A stretch of DNA of 36,304 nt from Rhodanobacter thiooxydans LCS2 (GCF_000264375.1 NZ_AJXW01000023.1:1-36304); one strand, 5' to 3'. Counted from the stretch's first letter, positions 17,572 through 25,814 are shown. Program-made: numbers and translations. The notes: generated by a model not told the origin, from the sequence alone.

Positions 17572-17826
17572 TTATTCCTTGACGGCACCCGCATAACGGC
17601 GGCGGAACTTGTCGACGCGACCGCCGACGTCCAGCGTCTTCTGCTTACCGGTGTAGAACGGGTGGGAATGGCTGGAGATATCCACCTTGATCAGCGGGTA
17701 CTCATTGCCGTCTTCCCACTTGATGGTTTCCTTGCTGGACATGGTCGACTTGGTCAGGAACGCGAAGTCGGACGACAGGTCCTGGAACACCACCGGGATG
17801 TAGTTCGGATGGATAGCAGGCTTCAT
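17572..17826 (-). CDS. rpmE2: 50S ribosomal protein L31 type B
   Basis: An 84-residue L31 of the large ribosomal subunit. It begins MKPAIHPNY, has the family motif SHPFYTGK (residues 54-61) and ends in a basic [11 protein letters not shown] tail. It contains no cysteine, so it is the zinc-independent type B form (RpmE2/YkgM), which in many bacteria replaces the zinc-binding form when zinc is scarce. Type B proteins also carry the extra residues seen in the middle of this one. The ATG at 17824-17826 is set by homology; the frame is open 21 codons further upstream but that part is not L31-like. It is a single-gene unit with its own candidate promoter and a strong terminator. Confidence 0.95.
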   Translation of the reverse strand: MKPAIHPNYIPVVFQDLSSDFAFLTKSTMSSKETIKWEDGNEYPLIKVDISSHSHPFYTGKQKTLDVGGRVDKFRRRYAGAVKE

Positions 17827-17859
17827 GGCTGGCTCTAAAGCGGTGGTGAAAAGAGCGGT

Positions 17860-17889
17860 ATTGTAACGGCGAAGCCGGGAACGCCGCAA
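17860..17889 (-). promoter_or_regulatory. Candidate sigma-70 promoter for rpmE2
   Basis: On the minus strand TTGCGG (17884-17889) and TACAAT (17860-17865) are separated by 18 bases. The -10 lies 33 bases before the ATG. I see no Zur-like palindrome near it. Confidence 0.45.
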
Positions 17890-17895
17890 GTCCGC

Positions 17896-18831
17896 TCAGG
17901 TGGGCACGCCCAGCGCATGCCGCACCATCGCGGCAAAGCGGGCCTGGTCCACTTCCAGCACGATGTTCGCCCGGGCCGGCCGACCCAGCCGCCCCTTCCA
18001 GTCGACCACGGTGGCGCCGCGGGTCAGGCCGCCGTCCAGTTCCACCGCCACGGCGCGGGTTTCGCTGCGGATGACGATGGTGGGGTCCAGCGCCACCGCC
18101 ATCGCCAGCGCGTCGGCGGCTACCAGCCCGTGGCGATCATGCTGCGCATTGTAGCGGCGCGCGGTGGCCGCGATCTTGCCGAAGAACGTCGCGCGCCGAT
18201 CGCCGGTCGCCAGCCAGCCGTCGAATTCGGCATCGTCGAAGGCGTGCCGCAAGGTGGCCTCCCAGTCGACCAGATCGAATGCGGGGAACGCCTCGAACAC
18301 CACGTGCGCCGCCTCCGGGTCGAAGCCGACGTTGAACTCCGCCGGCACCTTGCCGGTGTTGCCGTGGCCCGTCACCGCGCCGCCCATCACCACCAGCCGC
18401 TTCACTCGCGCGGGCAGCGTGGGATCGAGTCTGAGCGCCAGCGCCAGGTTGGTCAGCGGCCCCAGCGCCACCAGGTTCAGCTCGCCCGGCCGTTCGCGGG
18501 TCAGCCGCAGCAGGGCCAGCGCGGCCGGCTCGGTGGCGAGCGCAGCGGCAGGCTCGGGAAAACCGATGTCGCCGAAACCGTCCTGGCCATGCACGAAGGC
18601 GGCATCCTCGTCCGCCGCGCGCACCAGCGGCGCGGCACAACCGGCGAACACCGGCGTCGCCGCGCCGACCAGGTCAACCAGCGTGCGCGCGTTGCGCACG
18701 GTATGGCCGAGGCCTACGTTGCCGGCGGCGATGGTGAGGCCGGCGATGTCGGCATGGGCGTAGGCCATCAGGATGGCCAGGGCGTCGTCGACGCCGGGGT
18801 CGGTGTCGATCAGGAGTTGCGGCTTGCTCAT
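17896..18831 (-). CDS. Nucleoside hydrolase (IUNH family)
   Basis: A 311-residue nucleoside hydrolase that should cleave the N-glycosidic bond of ribonucleosides to ribose and free base, for salvage. The calcium- and ribose-binding signature DTDPGVDD (residues 9-16) is intact, as is VVMGGAVTGHGN in mid-protein. Near the C-terminus, where many family members have HD (active-site His, then a Ca-ligand Asp), this protein reads Ala239-Asp240. The metal ligand is kept but the histidine is absent, so substrate range or leaving-group activation may differ. The start at ATG 18829-18831 is set by the family N-terminus; an upstream in-frame extension to 18894 lies in the repeat patch. Its stop is 69 bases before the rpmE2 start, and the rpmE2 promoter lies in that gap. 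Confidence 0.9.
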   Translation of the reverse strand: MSKPQLLIDTDPGVDDALAILMAYAHADIAGLTIAAGNVGLGHTVRNARTLVDLVGAATPVFAGCAAPLVRAADEDAAFVHGQDGFGDIGFPEPAAALATEPAALALLRLTRERPGELNLVALGPLTNLALALRLDPTLPARVKRLVVMGGAVTGHGNTGKVPAEFNVGFDPEAAHVVFEAFPAFDLVDWEATLRHAFDDAEFDGWLATGDRRATFFGKIAATARRYNAQHDRHGLVAADALAMAVALDPTIVIRSETRAVAVELDGGLTRGATVVDWKGRLGRPARANIVLEVDQARFAAMVRHALGVPT

Positions 18832-18841
18832 GGCTGGATAA

Positions 18842-19120
18842 TCACAAGAATTGAAAAGCGCGGCCATGGATGGCTGCCCGTTTGATCTTCGCAATCAGGG
18901 ACGATTGCAAGAATATTGAAAAGTGCGGCCAAGGACGGTCGCCCGTTTGATCTTGCGACCACCATCCCTTGGCGGCCGCCCTTCGAGCCATCGCTGGCGC
19001 GATGTCAAAAATCGCTCCGGGCGATTTTTTCGCGATCAAGGATGATCGCAAAAAACTTGAAAAGTGCGGCCAGGGATGGCCGCCCATTTGATCTTTGCGG
19101 TCAGGGATGATCGCAAATAA
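18842..19120. repeat. Three-copy palindromic intergenic repeat cluster
   Basis: The gap between recG and the nucleoside hydrolase is built from copies of one element. Anchors TTGAAAAG(C/T)GCGGCCA start at 18851, 18916 and 19057. Each is followed by a GGA(T/C)GG core, a GCCC(G/A)TTTGATCTT box and, in the first and third copies, an (A/G)TCAGGGA(C/T)GAT(T/C)GCAA box; the second copy diverges after the GATCTT box. The GCGGCCA...TGGCCGC part folds into a 7-bp hairpin in the third copy and a GU-containing one in the first. The boxes with GATCGC or GATTGC form further hairpins. An extra inverted repeat (19007-19015 with 19021-19029) is flanked by A and T runs and may end recG transcription. I see no real gene here. 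Confidence 0.85.
19007..19029 (-). terminator. Possible recG terminator hairpin
   Basis: A 9-bp inverted repeat (AAAAATCGC with GCGATTTTT, loop TCCGG) provides a T run on the minus strand. It lies about 90 bases past the recG stop, inside the repeat cluster. The stem has only four GC pairs, so termination would be weak. Confidence 0.4.
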
Positions 19121-21235
19121 TTAGGCATGCGCGTAACGCGCCGCACCGCCGATCCAGCGTTCGATCAATTGCGTGGTCTGGCGCGGATGTTCGGCCAGCA
19201 TGTGCTCGCCGACCTGCTGCACCGCCGGCAACAGGTGCGCGTCGCGGGCCAGGTCGGCGATGCGGAAGCTGAGCTGGCCGGTCTGGCGGGTGCCCAGCAC
19301 CTCGCCCGGACCACGCAGCTCGAGATCCTTCTCGGCAATGCGGAAACCGTCGCTGGTGTCGCGCATCACCTGCAGCCGTTCGCGCGCCAGCCGGCCCAGC
19401 GGCGGCTGGTACAGCAGCACGCAGTTCGATGCCACCGCACCGCGCCCCACCCGGCCGCGCAACTGGTGCAGCTGGGCCAGGCCCAGCCGCTCGCTGTTCT
19501 CGATCACCATCAGGCTGGCGTTGGGCACGTCCACGCCCACCTCGATCACCGTGGTCGCCACCAGCACGGTCAGTTCGCCGGCCTTGAACGCATCCATCAC
19601 CGCCTGCTTTTCCTTCGGCTTCATGCGGCCGTGGATCAGGCCGACCCTGAAGCCGACGAGTGCGGCGGAGAGTTCGGCGTACGCCACCTCGGCCGCCTGC
19701 GCCCGCAGCTGCTCGGATTCCTCGATCAGCGTGCATACCCAGTACACCTGGCGCCCTTCGCCGCAGGCGGCGTGGATGCGCTCTATCACCTCGCTGCGGC
19801 GCCCGTTCGAGATCGCGATCGTCTGCACCGGCGTGCGCCCGGGCGGCAGTTCGTCGATCGACGAGACGTCGAGGTCGGCGTATGCACTCATCGCCAGCGT
19901 GCGCGGGATCGGCGTGGCGGTCAGCACCAACTGGTGCGGAACCAGCTCGCCATCCCTGCCCTTGTCGCGCAGCGCCAGCCGTTGTTGCACGCCGAAGCGG
20001 TGCTGCTCGTCGACGATCACCAGGCCGAGCCGCGCGAACGCCACGCCCTCCTGCATCAGCGCATGTGTGCCGACTACCACCGGCGCGCCTTCGGCGACCC
20101 GCGCCAGTGCCTGCTTGCGCGCCTTGCCGGTGACCTTGCCGGCCAACCACTCCACCTCGACGCCGAGCGGCTGCAGCCAGTGGCGGAAGTTGTGCAGGTG
20201 CTGCTCGGCCAGCAGTTCGGTCGGCGCCATCAGCGCGACCTGGTGGCCCGACTCCACGGCGGCAAGCGCCGCCAGCGCAGCAACCACGGTCTTGCCGCTG
20301 CCGACATCTCCTTGCACCAGCCGCAGCATTGGCCGCGGCTGCGCCAGGTCGCGCGCCACCTCTTCGCCAACGCGCCGCTGGGCTGCAGTCAGGCGGAACG
20401 GCAGGCCTGCCAGCAAGCGCCCGCGCAGCTCGTCCGTACCACCCAGTTTCGGCGCGCGCCGCTGGCGTACCGCCGCGCGCATGCGGCTCAGGCTGAGGTG
20501 CTGGGTCAACAGTTCCTCGAATACCAGCCGCTGCTGCGCCGGATGCCGCCCCAGCATCAGCTGGTCCAGGCGCGCATCCGGCGGTGGGCGGTGTACGTAC
20601 AGCAGCGCGTCACGCAGCGAGGTGAGTCCGTGCCGGGCGCACCATTCCGGTGGAATCAGCTCCAGTTGCGCCGCCGGCGGCAGCAGCGCCAGCGCCTTGT
20701 CGATCACCCCGGCCAGCCGCTTCGGGCCCAGCCCCTCGGTGGTCGGATAAACCGGGCTCAGTGCCTCGTCGACGGTGGCTGCCGCCGCCTCGTCCAGGCG
20801 CCGGTAGTTGGGGTGCACCATCTCCAGGCCCTGCGCGCCATGGCGTACCTCGCCGTAGCAGAGCAGCCGCGTGCCGGGCAGCAACTGCTCGGCCTGCGCG
20901 CGGTTGAAGTGGAAGAAGCGCAGCAGCAGGGTCTGCCGACTGGCGTCGCCGATCGCCACCTTCAGTTGCGGCCGATAGCGGAAACCACGCTCGACTGCCT
21001 CGACCACGCCCTCGACCTGCGCCCGCTCGCCCGTCCGCAGGTCGGCGATCGCGGTGATCCGGGTCTTGTCCTCGTAACGCAGCGGCAGGTGGAACCACAG
21101 GTCCTGCACCCGCTCCAGCCCCAACCGGGCCAGCGACGCGGCCAGCGCCGGACCGACACCCGGCAGCGAGCCGACCGGGGCAAGGCCCGGATCGGCGTCG
21201 ACAACGGAAGCGGAACGGGCGGTGCGGGTAGCCAT
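19121..21235 (-). CDS. recG: ATP-dependent DNA helicase RecG
   Basis: A 704-residue superfamily 2 helicase that remodels stalled replication forks and branch-migrates Holliday junctions. An N-terminal wedge/OB domain (to about 240) precedes the helicase domains. Visible motifs are Walker A GDVGSGKT (309-316), DEQH (409-412), TATPIPRTLAM (motif III), and later QLRGRVGRG (motif VI). Length and order match E. coli RecG (693 residues). I chose ATG 21233-21235 (MATRTARSAS); an ATG at 21280 would add 15 residues. It is the last gene of the rpoZ-spoT-ridA-recG string, as in E. coli except that ridA stands where trmH does. Confidence 0.96.
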   Translation of the reverse strand: MATRTARSASVVDADPGLAPVGSLPGVGPALAASLARLGLERVQDLWFHLPLRYEDKTRITAIADLRTGERAQVEGVVEAVERGFRYRPQLKVAIGDASRQTLLLRFFHFNRAQAEQLLPGTRLLCYGEVRHGAQGLEMVHPNYRRLDEAAAATVDEALSPVYPTTEGLGPKRLAGVIDKALALLPPAAQLELIPPEWCARHGLTSLRDALLYVHRPPPDARLDQLMLGRHPAQQRLVFEELLTQHLSLSRMRAAVRQRRAPKLGGTDELRGRLLAGLPFRLTAAQRRVGEEVARDLAQPRPMLRLVQGDVGSGKTVVAALAALAAVESGHQVALMAPTELLAEQHLHNFRHWLQPLGVEVEWLAGKVTGKARKQALARVAEGAPVVVGTHALMQEGVAFARLGLVIVDEQHRFGVQQRLALRDKGRDGELVPHQLVLTATPIPRTLAMSAYADLDVSSIDELPPGRTPVQTIAISNGRRSEVIERIHAACGEGRQVYWVCTLIEESEQLRAQAAEVAYAELSAALVGFRVGLIHGRMKPKEKQAVMDAFKAGELTVLVATTVIEVGVDVPNASLMVIENSERLGLAQLHQLRGRVGRGAVASNCVLLYQPPLGRLARERLQVMRDTSDGFRIAEKDLELRGPGEVLGTRQTGQLSFRIADLARDAHLLPAVQQVGEHMLAEHPRQTTQLIERWIGGAARYAHA

Positions 21236-21317
21236 GACCTGCAAGCCTAACCGAGCGCCGCCTTCCGTCGTAAACCGCACGCCGACAACGCGTGTCGGCG
21301 CGCAACGCCCATGATGC

Positions 21318-21701
21318 TCAGTCCAGCACCATCACCGCGTCGACCTCGACCTGCGCCGCCTTCGGCAGGCCGGATACCTCGATGGTGGAACGTGCCGGAT
21401 AGGGCTGCTGGAAGTATTCGGCCATCACCGCGTTGACCGCGGCGAAGTTCGCCAGGTCGGTGACGTAGATGCCCACGCGCACGATCTGCGCCAGCGAGCC
21501 GCCGGCCGCCACCGCCACCGCGGTGAGGTTGTCGAACACGCGCCGCGTCTGCGCCGTGATATCGCCGTCGACCAGCGCACCGGTGGCGGGATCCAGCGGA
21601 ATCTGTCCGGAGAAGTACACGGTGTTGCCGGCGCGCACGGCCTGCGAATACGGGCCGATCGCGGCAGGAGCTTTGTCGGTGGAGATGATGCTGCGGGACA
21701 T
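21318..21701 (-). CDS. ridA: RidA reactive enamine/imine deaminase
   Basis: A 127-residue YjgF/YER057c/UK114 protein. RidA hydrolyses reactive 2-aminoacrylate and related enamines released by PLP enzymes such as threonine dehydratase, protecting cell metabolism. The catalytic Arg104 in PARSTIEV (E. coli Arg105), Tyr18 in IGPYSQAV and Glu119 near the C-terminus are all present. The usual small homotrimer size is kept. It lies between spoT (114-base gap) and recG (82-base gap), a placement common in Lysobacterales. Confidence 0.96.
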   Translation of the reverse strand: MSRSIISTDKAPAAIGPYSQAVRAGNTVYFSGQIPLDPATGALVDGDITAQTRRVFDNLTAVAVAAGGSLAQIVRVGIYVTDLANFAAVNAVMAEYFQQPYPARSTIEVSGLPKAAQVEVDAVMVLD

Positions 21702-21711
21702 GGATGGCCTC

Positions 21712-21732
21712 GGGATTCGGGACTTGGGATTC
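21712..21732. repeat. Heptamer microrepeat between spoT and ridA
   Basis: Three heptamers in a row: GGGATTC, GGGACTT, GGGATTC. Similar GGGATTC tracts are common in intergenic DNA of Xanthomonas relatives, so this is probably a simple sequence repeat with no coding role. Confidence 0.6.
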
Positions 21733-21815
21733 CGAAAGATTACCGTGTCACGACTCCCGTGCCCACCGCCCGGTCCATCCAGGCCCTGTGCGAATCCCGC
21801 ATCTGCAGCCCCGTC

Positions 21816-23981
21816 TCACAGGGGATAGCGGTAGGCGCCGCTGACCACGCCGGTGCGGCGCACGCGGCGGATCACGTCGGCCAGATGCTTGCGGTTCTTC
21901 ACTTCCAGCGCGAACAGCAAGGTGGCCGCGGCGGCGTCGCGCTCGACGTACTCCACGTTCTCGATGTTCGAGTCGGCGGCGGCGATCGCGGCGGCCACGG
22001 TGGCCAGCACGCCGGGGCGGTTGATCACCTCGATGCGCAGCTCGGCGCGGTAGTCGCCCTGCACGTCGCGGTCCCATTCGATCGCCACGCAGCGCTCGGG
22101 CGACTTGCGCAGCTCGACCACATTCGGGCATTCCTCGCGATGCACCACGATGCCCTTGCCCGAGGACAGGTAGCCGATGATGTCGTCGCCCGGCAGCGGG
22201 TGGCAGCAGTTGGCGAAGCTGAGCACGCCGCGCTCGGCGCCGGTGATGCGGATCTTCTCGTGCGCGTGCGCCGCCGTGTGCGGCTTGCCGGCCTTGCGGC
22301 CGCGCGAGGCCAGCAACTGGCTGGCCACCACGTCGGGCATGCGGTTGCCCAGCGCGATGTCGGACAGCAGTTCCTCCAGCCGTTTCAGCTTGGAGGTTTC
22401 CAGGAAGCGGTCCAGCACCGCCGGCGGGATGCCGTCCAGGCTGCTGCCCTGCGCATCCAGCGCGCGGTCGAGCATGCGATGGCCGAAGTCCACCGCATCC
22501 TCGTGCTGCAGGTGCTTCAGGTACTGGCGGATCGCGGTGCGCGCCTTGCCGGTGACCACCACCTCCAGCCAGGCCGGGTTCGGCACCGCCGACGGCGCGG
22601 TGATGATCTCCACCAGCTGGCCGGACTCCAGCTTGGTGCGCAGCGGCAGCAGCTTCTTGTCCACGCGCGCGGCCACCGCGTGGTCGCCCACGTCGGTGTG
22701 CACGGCGTAGGCGAAATCCAGCGCGGTGGCGTTGCGCGGCAGCGACAGGATGTCGCCGCGCGGCGTGAACAGGTAGACCTCGTCGGGGAACAGGTCGATC
22801 TTGACGTTCTCGATGAACTCCGACGACGACACCGTGCTCGCCGAGCTGTCGACCAGCGAGGACAGCCACTCGCGCGCCCGCGCCTGGGCGCTGTTGGCCG
22901 GGCCCGAATCGGTCTTGTAGGCCCAGTGCGCGGCCACGCCGCGCTCGGCCACCGAATCCATCTCGGCGGTGCGGATCTGCACCTCGATCGGCGCGCCGAA
23001 CGGGCCCAGCAGCACGGTGTGCAGCGACTGGTAGCCGTTCGCCTTGGGGATCGCGATGAAATCCTTGAAGCGGCGGTCGACCGGCTTGTACAGCGCATGC
23101 ACCACGCCGAGCGCCATGTAGCAGCTCATCGCGCTGTCCACGACCACGCGGAAGCCATAGACGTCCATCAACTGGGCGAAGCTCTTGTGGTCGCCGCGCA
23201 TCTTCGAATAGATGCTCCACGGCGACTTGATCCGGCCGACCACGCGGGCACTCAGGTGGTCGGCGGCCAGCCGCGCGGACAGCGCCGCCTCGATCTTGCC
23301 CATCGCCTCACGCCGGTTGCCCAGCGCGGCACGGATGCGTTCGCTGATCACCCGGTAGCGGTCCGGGTACAGCGCGCGGAAACCCAGGTCCTGCAGCTCG
23401 GCCTTGAACTTGTTCATGCCCAGGCGCTGCGCGATCGGCGCGTAGATCTCCAGCGTCTCGCCCGCGATGCGGCGACGCGACGGCGCGTCCTTGGCGCCGA
23501 GCGTGCGCATGTTGTGCAGGCGGTCGGCCAGCTTGATCAGGATCACGCGGATGTCACGCGCCATCGCCAGCAGCATCTTGCGGAAGCTTTCCGCATCCGC
23601 CTCCTGGCGCGTGCCGAAGCGCATCTTGTCCAGCTTGGTGACGCCGTCGACCAGTTCGGCCACCACCTCGCCGAACTCGGCGGCCAGCGTCTCGCGGCTG
23701 AGCTCGGTGTCTTCCAGGGTGTCGTGCAGGATCGCCGCGATGATCGTCTCGGCATCCAGCCCCAGCTCGGCCAGGATGCCGGCCACCGCCACCGGATGGG
23801 TGATGTACGGCTCGCCGCTCTTGCGCTCTTGCCCGGCATGCGCCTGCGCGCCGAGCTGGAATGCGCGCAGCACGCGATCAACCTGCGCTTCGGGCAGGTA
23901 GGCAACGCGCTCTTTCAGGGCCAGCGCATAGGGCGGCAGCGCGGAGAGGTCGACCGTGGCGGGGTGGGTGGCCGCAGTCAT
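21816..23981 (-). CDS. spoT: Bifunctional (p)ppGpp synthetase/hydrolase SpoT
   Basis: A 721-residue RelA/SpoT homologue controlling the stringent-response alarmone. The HD hydrolase domain (about 30-200) is intact, with His48, His62, and His86-Asp87 in ILHDTLEDT. The synthetase domain (about 230-345) has GRIKSPWSIYSK, MDVYGFRVV and EVQIRT (333-338). A TGS domain (DEVYLFTPRGDILSLPRNAT) follows, then a helical/CC region and a C-terminal ACT domain (IEVINRPGVLATVAAAIA). The intact hydrolase motif marks it as SpoT rather than RelA. It lies downstream of rpoZ across 127 bases that contain a strong hairpin. How active the synthetase is cannot be told from sequence. Confidence 0.97.
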   Translation of the reverse strand: MTAATHPATVDLSALPPYALALKERVAYLPEAQVDRVLRAFQLGAQAHAGQERKSGEPYITHPVAVAGILAELGLDAETIIAAILHDTLEDTELSRETLAAEFGEVVAELVDGVTKLDKMRFGTRQEADAESFRKMLLAMARDIRVILIKLADRLHNMRTLGAKDAPSRRRIAGETLEIYAPIAQRLGMNKFKAELQDLGFRALYPDRYRVISERIRAALGNRREAMGKIEAALSARLAADHLSARVVGRIKSPWSIYSKMRGDHKSFAQLMDVYGFRVVVDSAMSCYMALGVVHALYKPVDRRFKDFIAIPKANGYQSLHTVLLGPFGAPIEVQIRTAEMDSVAERGVAAHWAYKTDSGPANSAQARAREWLSSLVDSSASTVSSSEFIENVKIDLFPDEVYLFTPRGDILSLPRNATALDFAYAVHTDVGDHAVAARVDKKLLPLRTKLESGQLVEIITAPSAVPNPAWLEVVVTGKARTAIRQYLKHLQHEDAVDFGHRMLDRALDAQGSSLDGIPPAVLDRFLETSKLKRLEELLSDIALGNRMPDVVASQLLASRGRKAGKPHTAAHAHEKIRITGAERGVLSFANCCHPLPGDDIIGYLSSGKGIVVHREECPNVVELRKSPERCVAIEWDRDVQGDYRAELRIEVINRPGVLATVAAAIAAADSNIENVEYVERDAAAATLLFALEVKNRKHLADVIRRVRRTGVVSGAYRYPL

Positions 23982-24051
23982 TCGCTGCCGGCGCCTGCTC
24001 AGGCGCCCACCTCGCGCCAGGAACCGCCAGCGGTTGCCGTCCGCACGCAGG

Positions 24052-24080
24052 CCGTCGCACCGGCCGCGCCGGTGCGACGG
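24052..24080. repeat. 12-bp perfect hairpin between rpoZ and spoT
   Basis: Positions 24052-24063 pair perfectly with 24069-24080 around a 5-base loop. No T tract follows on the minus strand, so it is not a standard terminator. Position inside an operon suggests an RNA-stability or processing hairpin, or a solitary REP-like element. Confidence 0.7.
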
Positions 24081-24108
24081 AGACGCGCGCTACAGCAGCC
24101 GCCGTCCA

Positions 24109-24399
24109 TCAGTCGTCGCCGCCCTTGGACAGGTCGTCGTCGACCTCGGCCGCGGCCCACTCCAGCGCCTCGCGCTCGGCGCGCTCGCGCTCGGCCTTGT
24201 CGATCTGGTCGATGGTGGCCTGGTCGATGCGGCGGGCGGCGATCTCGCGCAGCGCCAGCACAGTCGGCTTGTCATGGTCGGGGTTGACGGCCGGCTCGGC
24301 GCCCTTTTCCAGCTGACGCGCGCGCTTGGTTGCCATCAGTACCAGTTCGAAACGGTTGTCGACCACCTCGAGGCAGTCTTCCACGGTAATGCGTGCCAT
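24109..24399 (-). CDS. rpoZ: RNA polymerase omega subunit
   Basis: A 96-residue omega subunit that helps assemble core RNA polymerase around beta-prime and contributes to a ppGpp site. [28 protein letters not shown] is the family N-terminus (given here only as the pattern ARITVEDCL and NRFELVLMA). [12 protein letters not shown] is the second conserved block. The acidic C-terminal tail is variable in the family. AAGGA stands 6 bases before the ATG, and a good sigma-70 promoter lies about 45 bases upstream. It heads rpoZ-spoT-ridA-recG. Confidence 0.97.
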   Translation of the reverse strand: MARITVEDCLEVVDNRFELVLMATKRARQLEKGAEPAVNPDHDKPTVLALREIAARRIDQATIDQIDKAERERAEREALEWAAAEVDDDLSKGGDD

Positions 24400-24439
24400 G
24401 CGAAATCCTTAGGGATTAAAACGACTTATATGGTCTCAC

Positions 24440-24469
24440 AGTGTAGAGGAGTGGATGCTTTGCTGGCAA
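24440..24469 (-). promoter_or_regulatory. Sigma-70 promoter of rpoZ-spoT
   Basis: On the minus strand TTGCCA (24464-24469) and TACACT (24440-24445) are 18 bases apart, giving a leader of roughly 35 bases before the rpoZ start. A TATAAG hexamer nearer the gene could be an alternative -10. Confidence 0.5.
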
Positions 24470-24564
24470 TGCGGCTGCCGCGTATCATGGTGGGCTGGCC
24501 GTGAACCGGCGGCGGCACGCGCCGGAAGCCAACCGAAAGCCGTGCAAGATACAAAACCAGACAG

Positions 24565-24570
24565 TACACT
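24565..24570 (+). promoter_or_regulatory. Candidate -10 box for mlaA
   Basis: TACACT lies 31 bases before the mlaA ATG. Only a weak -35 (GTGCAA) sits 17 bases upstream. Confidence 0.3.
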
Positions 24571-24601
24571 TACTACCCCCACGACGCGAACCCCCGCACC
24601 G

Positions 24602-25432
24602 ATGCCCTCACCGCTTCGATTCCCCAAGTTGCGCCGCTGGCTGCCCGTGCTCGCCATCGTCTTGCTGGCTGGCTGCACCATCGCCAAGCCGCGCACCGAC
24701 GATCCGCTGGAGAAATACAACCGCGGCGCCTACAAATTCAACGACGCGGTGGACAAGGCGGTGATCCGCCCGGTTGCGATGGGTTACCGCAAGGTGACCA
24801 ATCCGCCAGTACGCCGCTCGTTCAGCGACTTCTTCACCAATATCCGCATGCCGGTCACGGTCGCCAACGACCTGCTGCAGGCGCGTCCGAAGCAGGCGCT
24901 GCAGAGCACCGGCCGATTCCTGGTGAACCTGACCCTGGGCGTCGGCGGCTTCTTCGATCCGGCCAGCCAGCTTGGCCTGCCGATAGAAGACAACGACTTC
25001 GGCGTCACCCTGGCGCGTTGGGGTGCCCCGGAAGGCGACTTCCTGATGCTGCCGTTCTTCGGCCCCAGTACCGCGCGTGACATCTGGCGCCTGCCGGTCG
25101 ACAGCTACTTCTTCGACCCGTTGAGCCTGTACGCAGGCAACCATGACTACAACGGCCTGCAGTACCTGCCGCAGGCGATATATCTGGTGACCTTGCGCTC
25201 GCGCGGAATCGACGCGGAGAGCTTCCTGCAATCCGCCTACGATCCCTACGTATTCATCCGCGATGCGTACCGCCAGCAGCGCCTGTACAAAATCTACGAC
25301 GGCAACCCGCCGGTCGAGATCATCCAGCAGATGCAGGGCCTGGACGAGAAGAATTTCGACCCCGAGGAACTGCTGGACCAGCAGCACCAGTGGGAAAACA
25401 AGCACCCGGAAGCGTCCAGCAAGCAGCCCTGA
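24602..25432 (+). CDS. mlaA: Outer-membrane lipoprotein MlaA (VacJ)
   Basis: A 276-residue lipoprotein that removes misplaced phospholipids from the outer leaflet of the outer membrane and passes them to MlaC. The signal sequence ends in the lipobox LAGC with Cys25. The family pattern is clear: DPLEKYNRGAYKFND, then RPVAMGYRKVTNPPVR, NLTLGVGGFFDPASQLGL, DFGVTLARWGAPEG and LPFFGPSTARD. The start at ATG 24602 puts the lipobox in the right place; the upstream open frame is not signal-like. The C-terminal 40 residues are polar and acidic. It converges on the rest of the mla genes (mlaFEDCB on minus), unlike E. coli, where mlaA is far from them. Confidence 0.96.
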   Translation: MPSPLRFPKLRRWLPVLAIVLLAGCTIAKPRTDDPLEKYNRGAYKFNDAVDKAVIRPVAMGYRKVTNPPVRRSFSDFFTNIRMPVTVANDLLQARPKQALQSTGRFLVNLTLGVGGFFDPASQLGLPIEDNDFGVTLARWGAPEGDFLMLPFFGPSTARDIWRLPVDSYFFDPLSLYAGNHDYNGLQYLPQAIYLVTLRSRGIDAESFLQSAYDPYVFIRDAYRQQRLYKIYDGNPPVEIIQQMQGLDEKNFDPEELLDQQHQWENKHPEASSKQP

Positions 25433-25455
25433 GCACAGCGCATGGTCGACACGAG

Positions 25456-25480
25456 GAAGGGGCCTCGCGGCCCCTTCTTT
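25456..25480 (+). terminator. Terminator downstream of mlaA
   Basis: A 9-bp stem (25456-25464 with 25469-25477, GAAGGGGCC) with loop TCGC is followed by TTT. The T run is short, so efficiency is uncertain. It lies 24 bases past the mlaA stop and 26 before the end of mlaB, which comes from the other side. Confidence 0.7.
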
Positions 25481-25505
25481 GCGTTGCACGACCCCGGGCC
25501 TTCGC

Positions 25506-25814
25506 TCAGCCGAACAGCCGGTCGACCTCGCAGACCTGGGCCAGCGACTGCATGCCGGCCGGCACATGCACGACCTGCAACGCCTGACCGCGACGGGTCG
25601 CGTCGGCCGCGACCGCCAGCACGCAGGCCAACCCGGCGCTGTCACTGTGGCGCACGCCGGCCAGGTCCAGCCGCGATATCGGGCGACCCGTCAGCGCAAC
25701 GCGGATCGCCTGCCACGCAGCGGCCGCGGTATCGAAGCTCAGCTCGCCGCACACGCCCAGCGTGCCAGGCGTGCCGGTGTCCAGCTGGAAGCTGTCTGCG
25801 GCGGCCTGCGTCAC
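25506..25814 (-). CDS. mlaB: STAS-domain protein MlaB
   Basis: A 102-residue STAS protein. The core LDLAGVRHSDSAGLACVL with the DSAG turn is the STAS/anti-sigma-antagonist signature. MlaB is the cytoplasmic subunit that binds MlaF and is needed for assembly and activity of the MlaFEDB transporter. The ATG at 25814 overlaps the mlaC stop by 4 bases. It is the last gene of mlaFEDCB. It is close to the usual size, about 97 residues in E. coli. Confidence 0.9.
   Translation of the reverse strand: MTQAAADSFQLDTGTPGTLGVCGELSFDTAAAAWQAIRVALTGRPISRLDLAGVRHSDSAGLACVLAVAADATRRGQALQVVHVPAGMQSLAQVCEVDRLFG

Noticed and set aside
18842..19087. An 81-codon open frame on minus in the gap between recG and the nucleoside hydrolase
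   Set aside because: It is made of the palindromic repeat copies, so its protein repeats itself (PWPHFS...SSLIAK twice). It is repeat-derived and has no support as a gene.
19127..21250. A 707-codon open frame on plus opposite recG
   Set aside because: A shadow of recG; no motif or start signal.
21759..24287. An 842-codon open frame on plus opposite spoT
   Set aside because: An antisense shadow of spoT and rpoZ, with the composition typical of the complementary frame of GC-rich genes.
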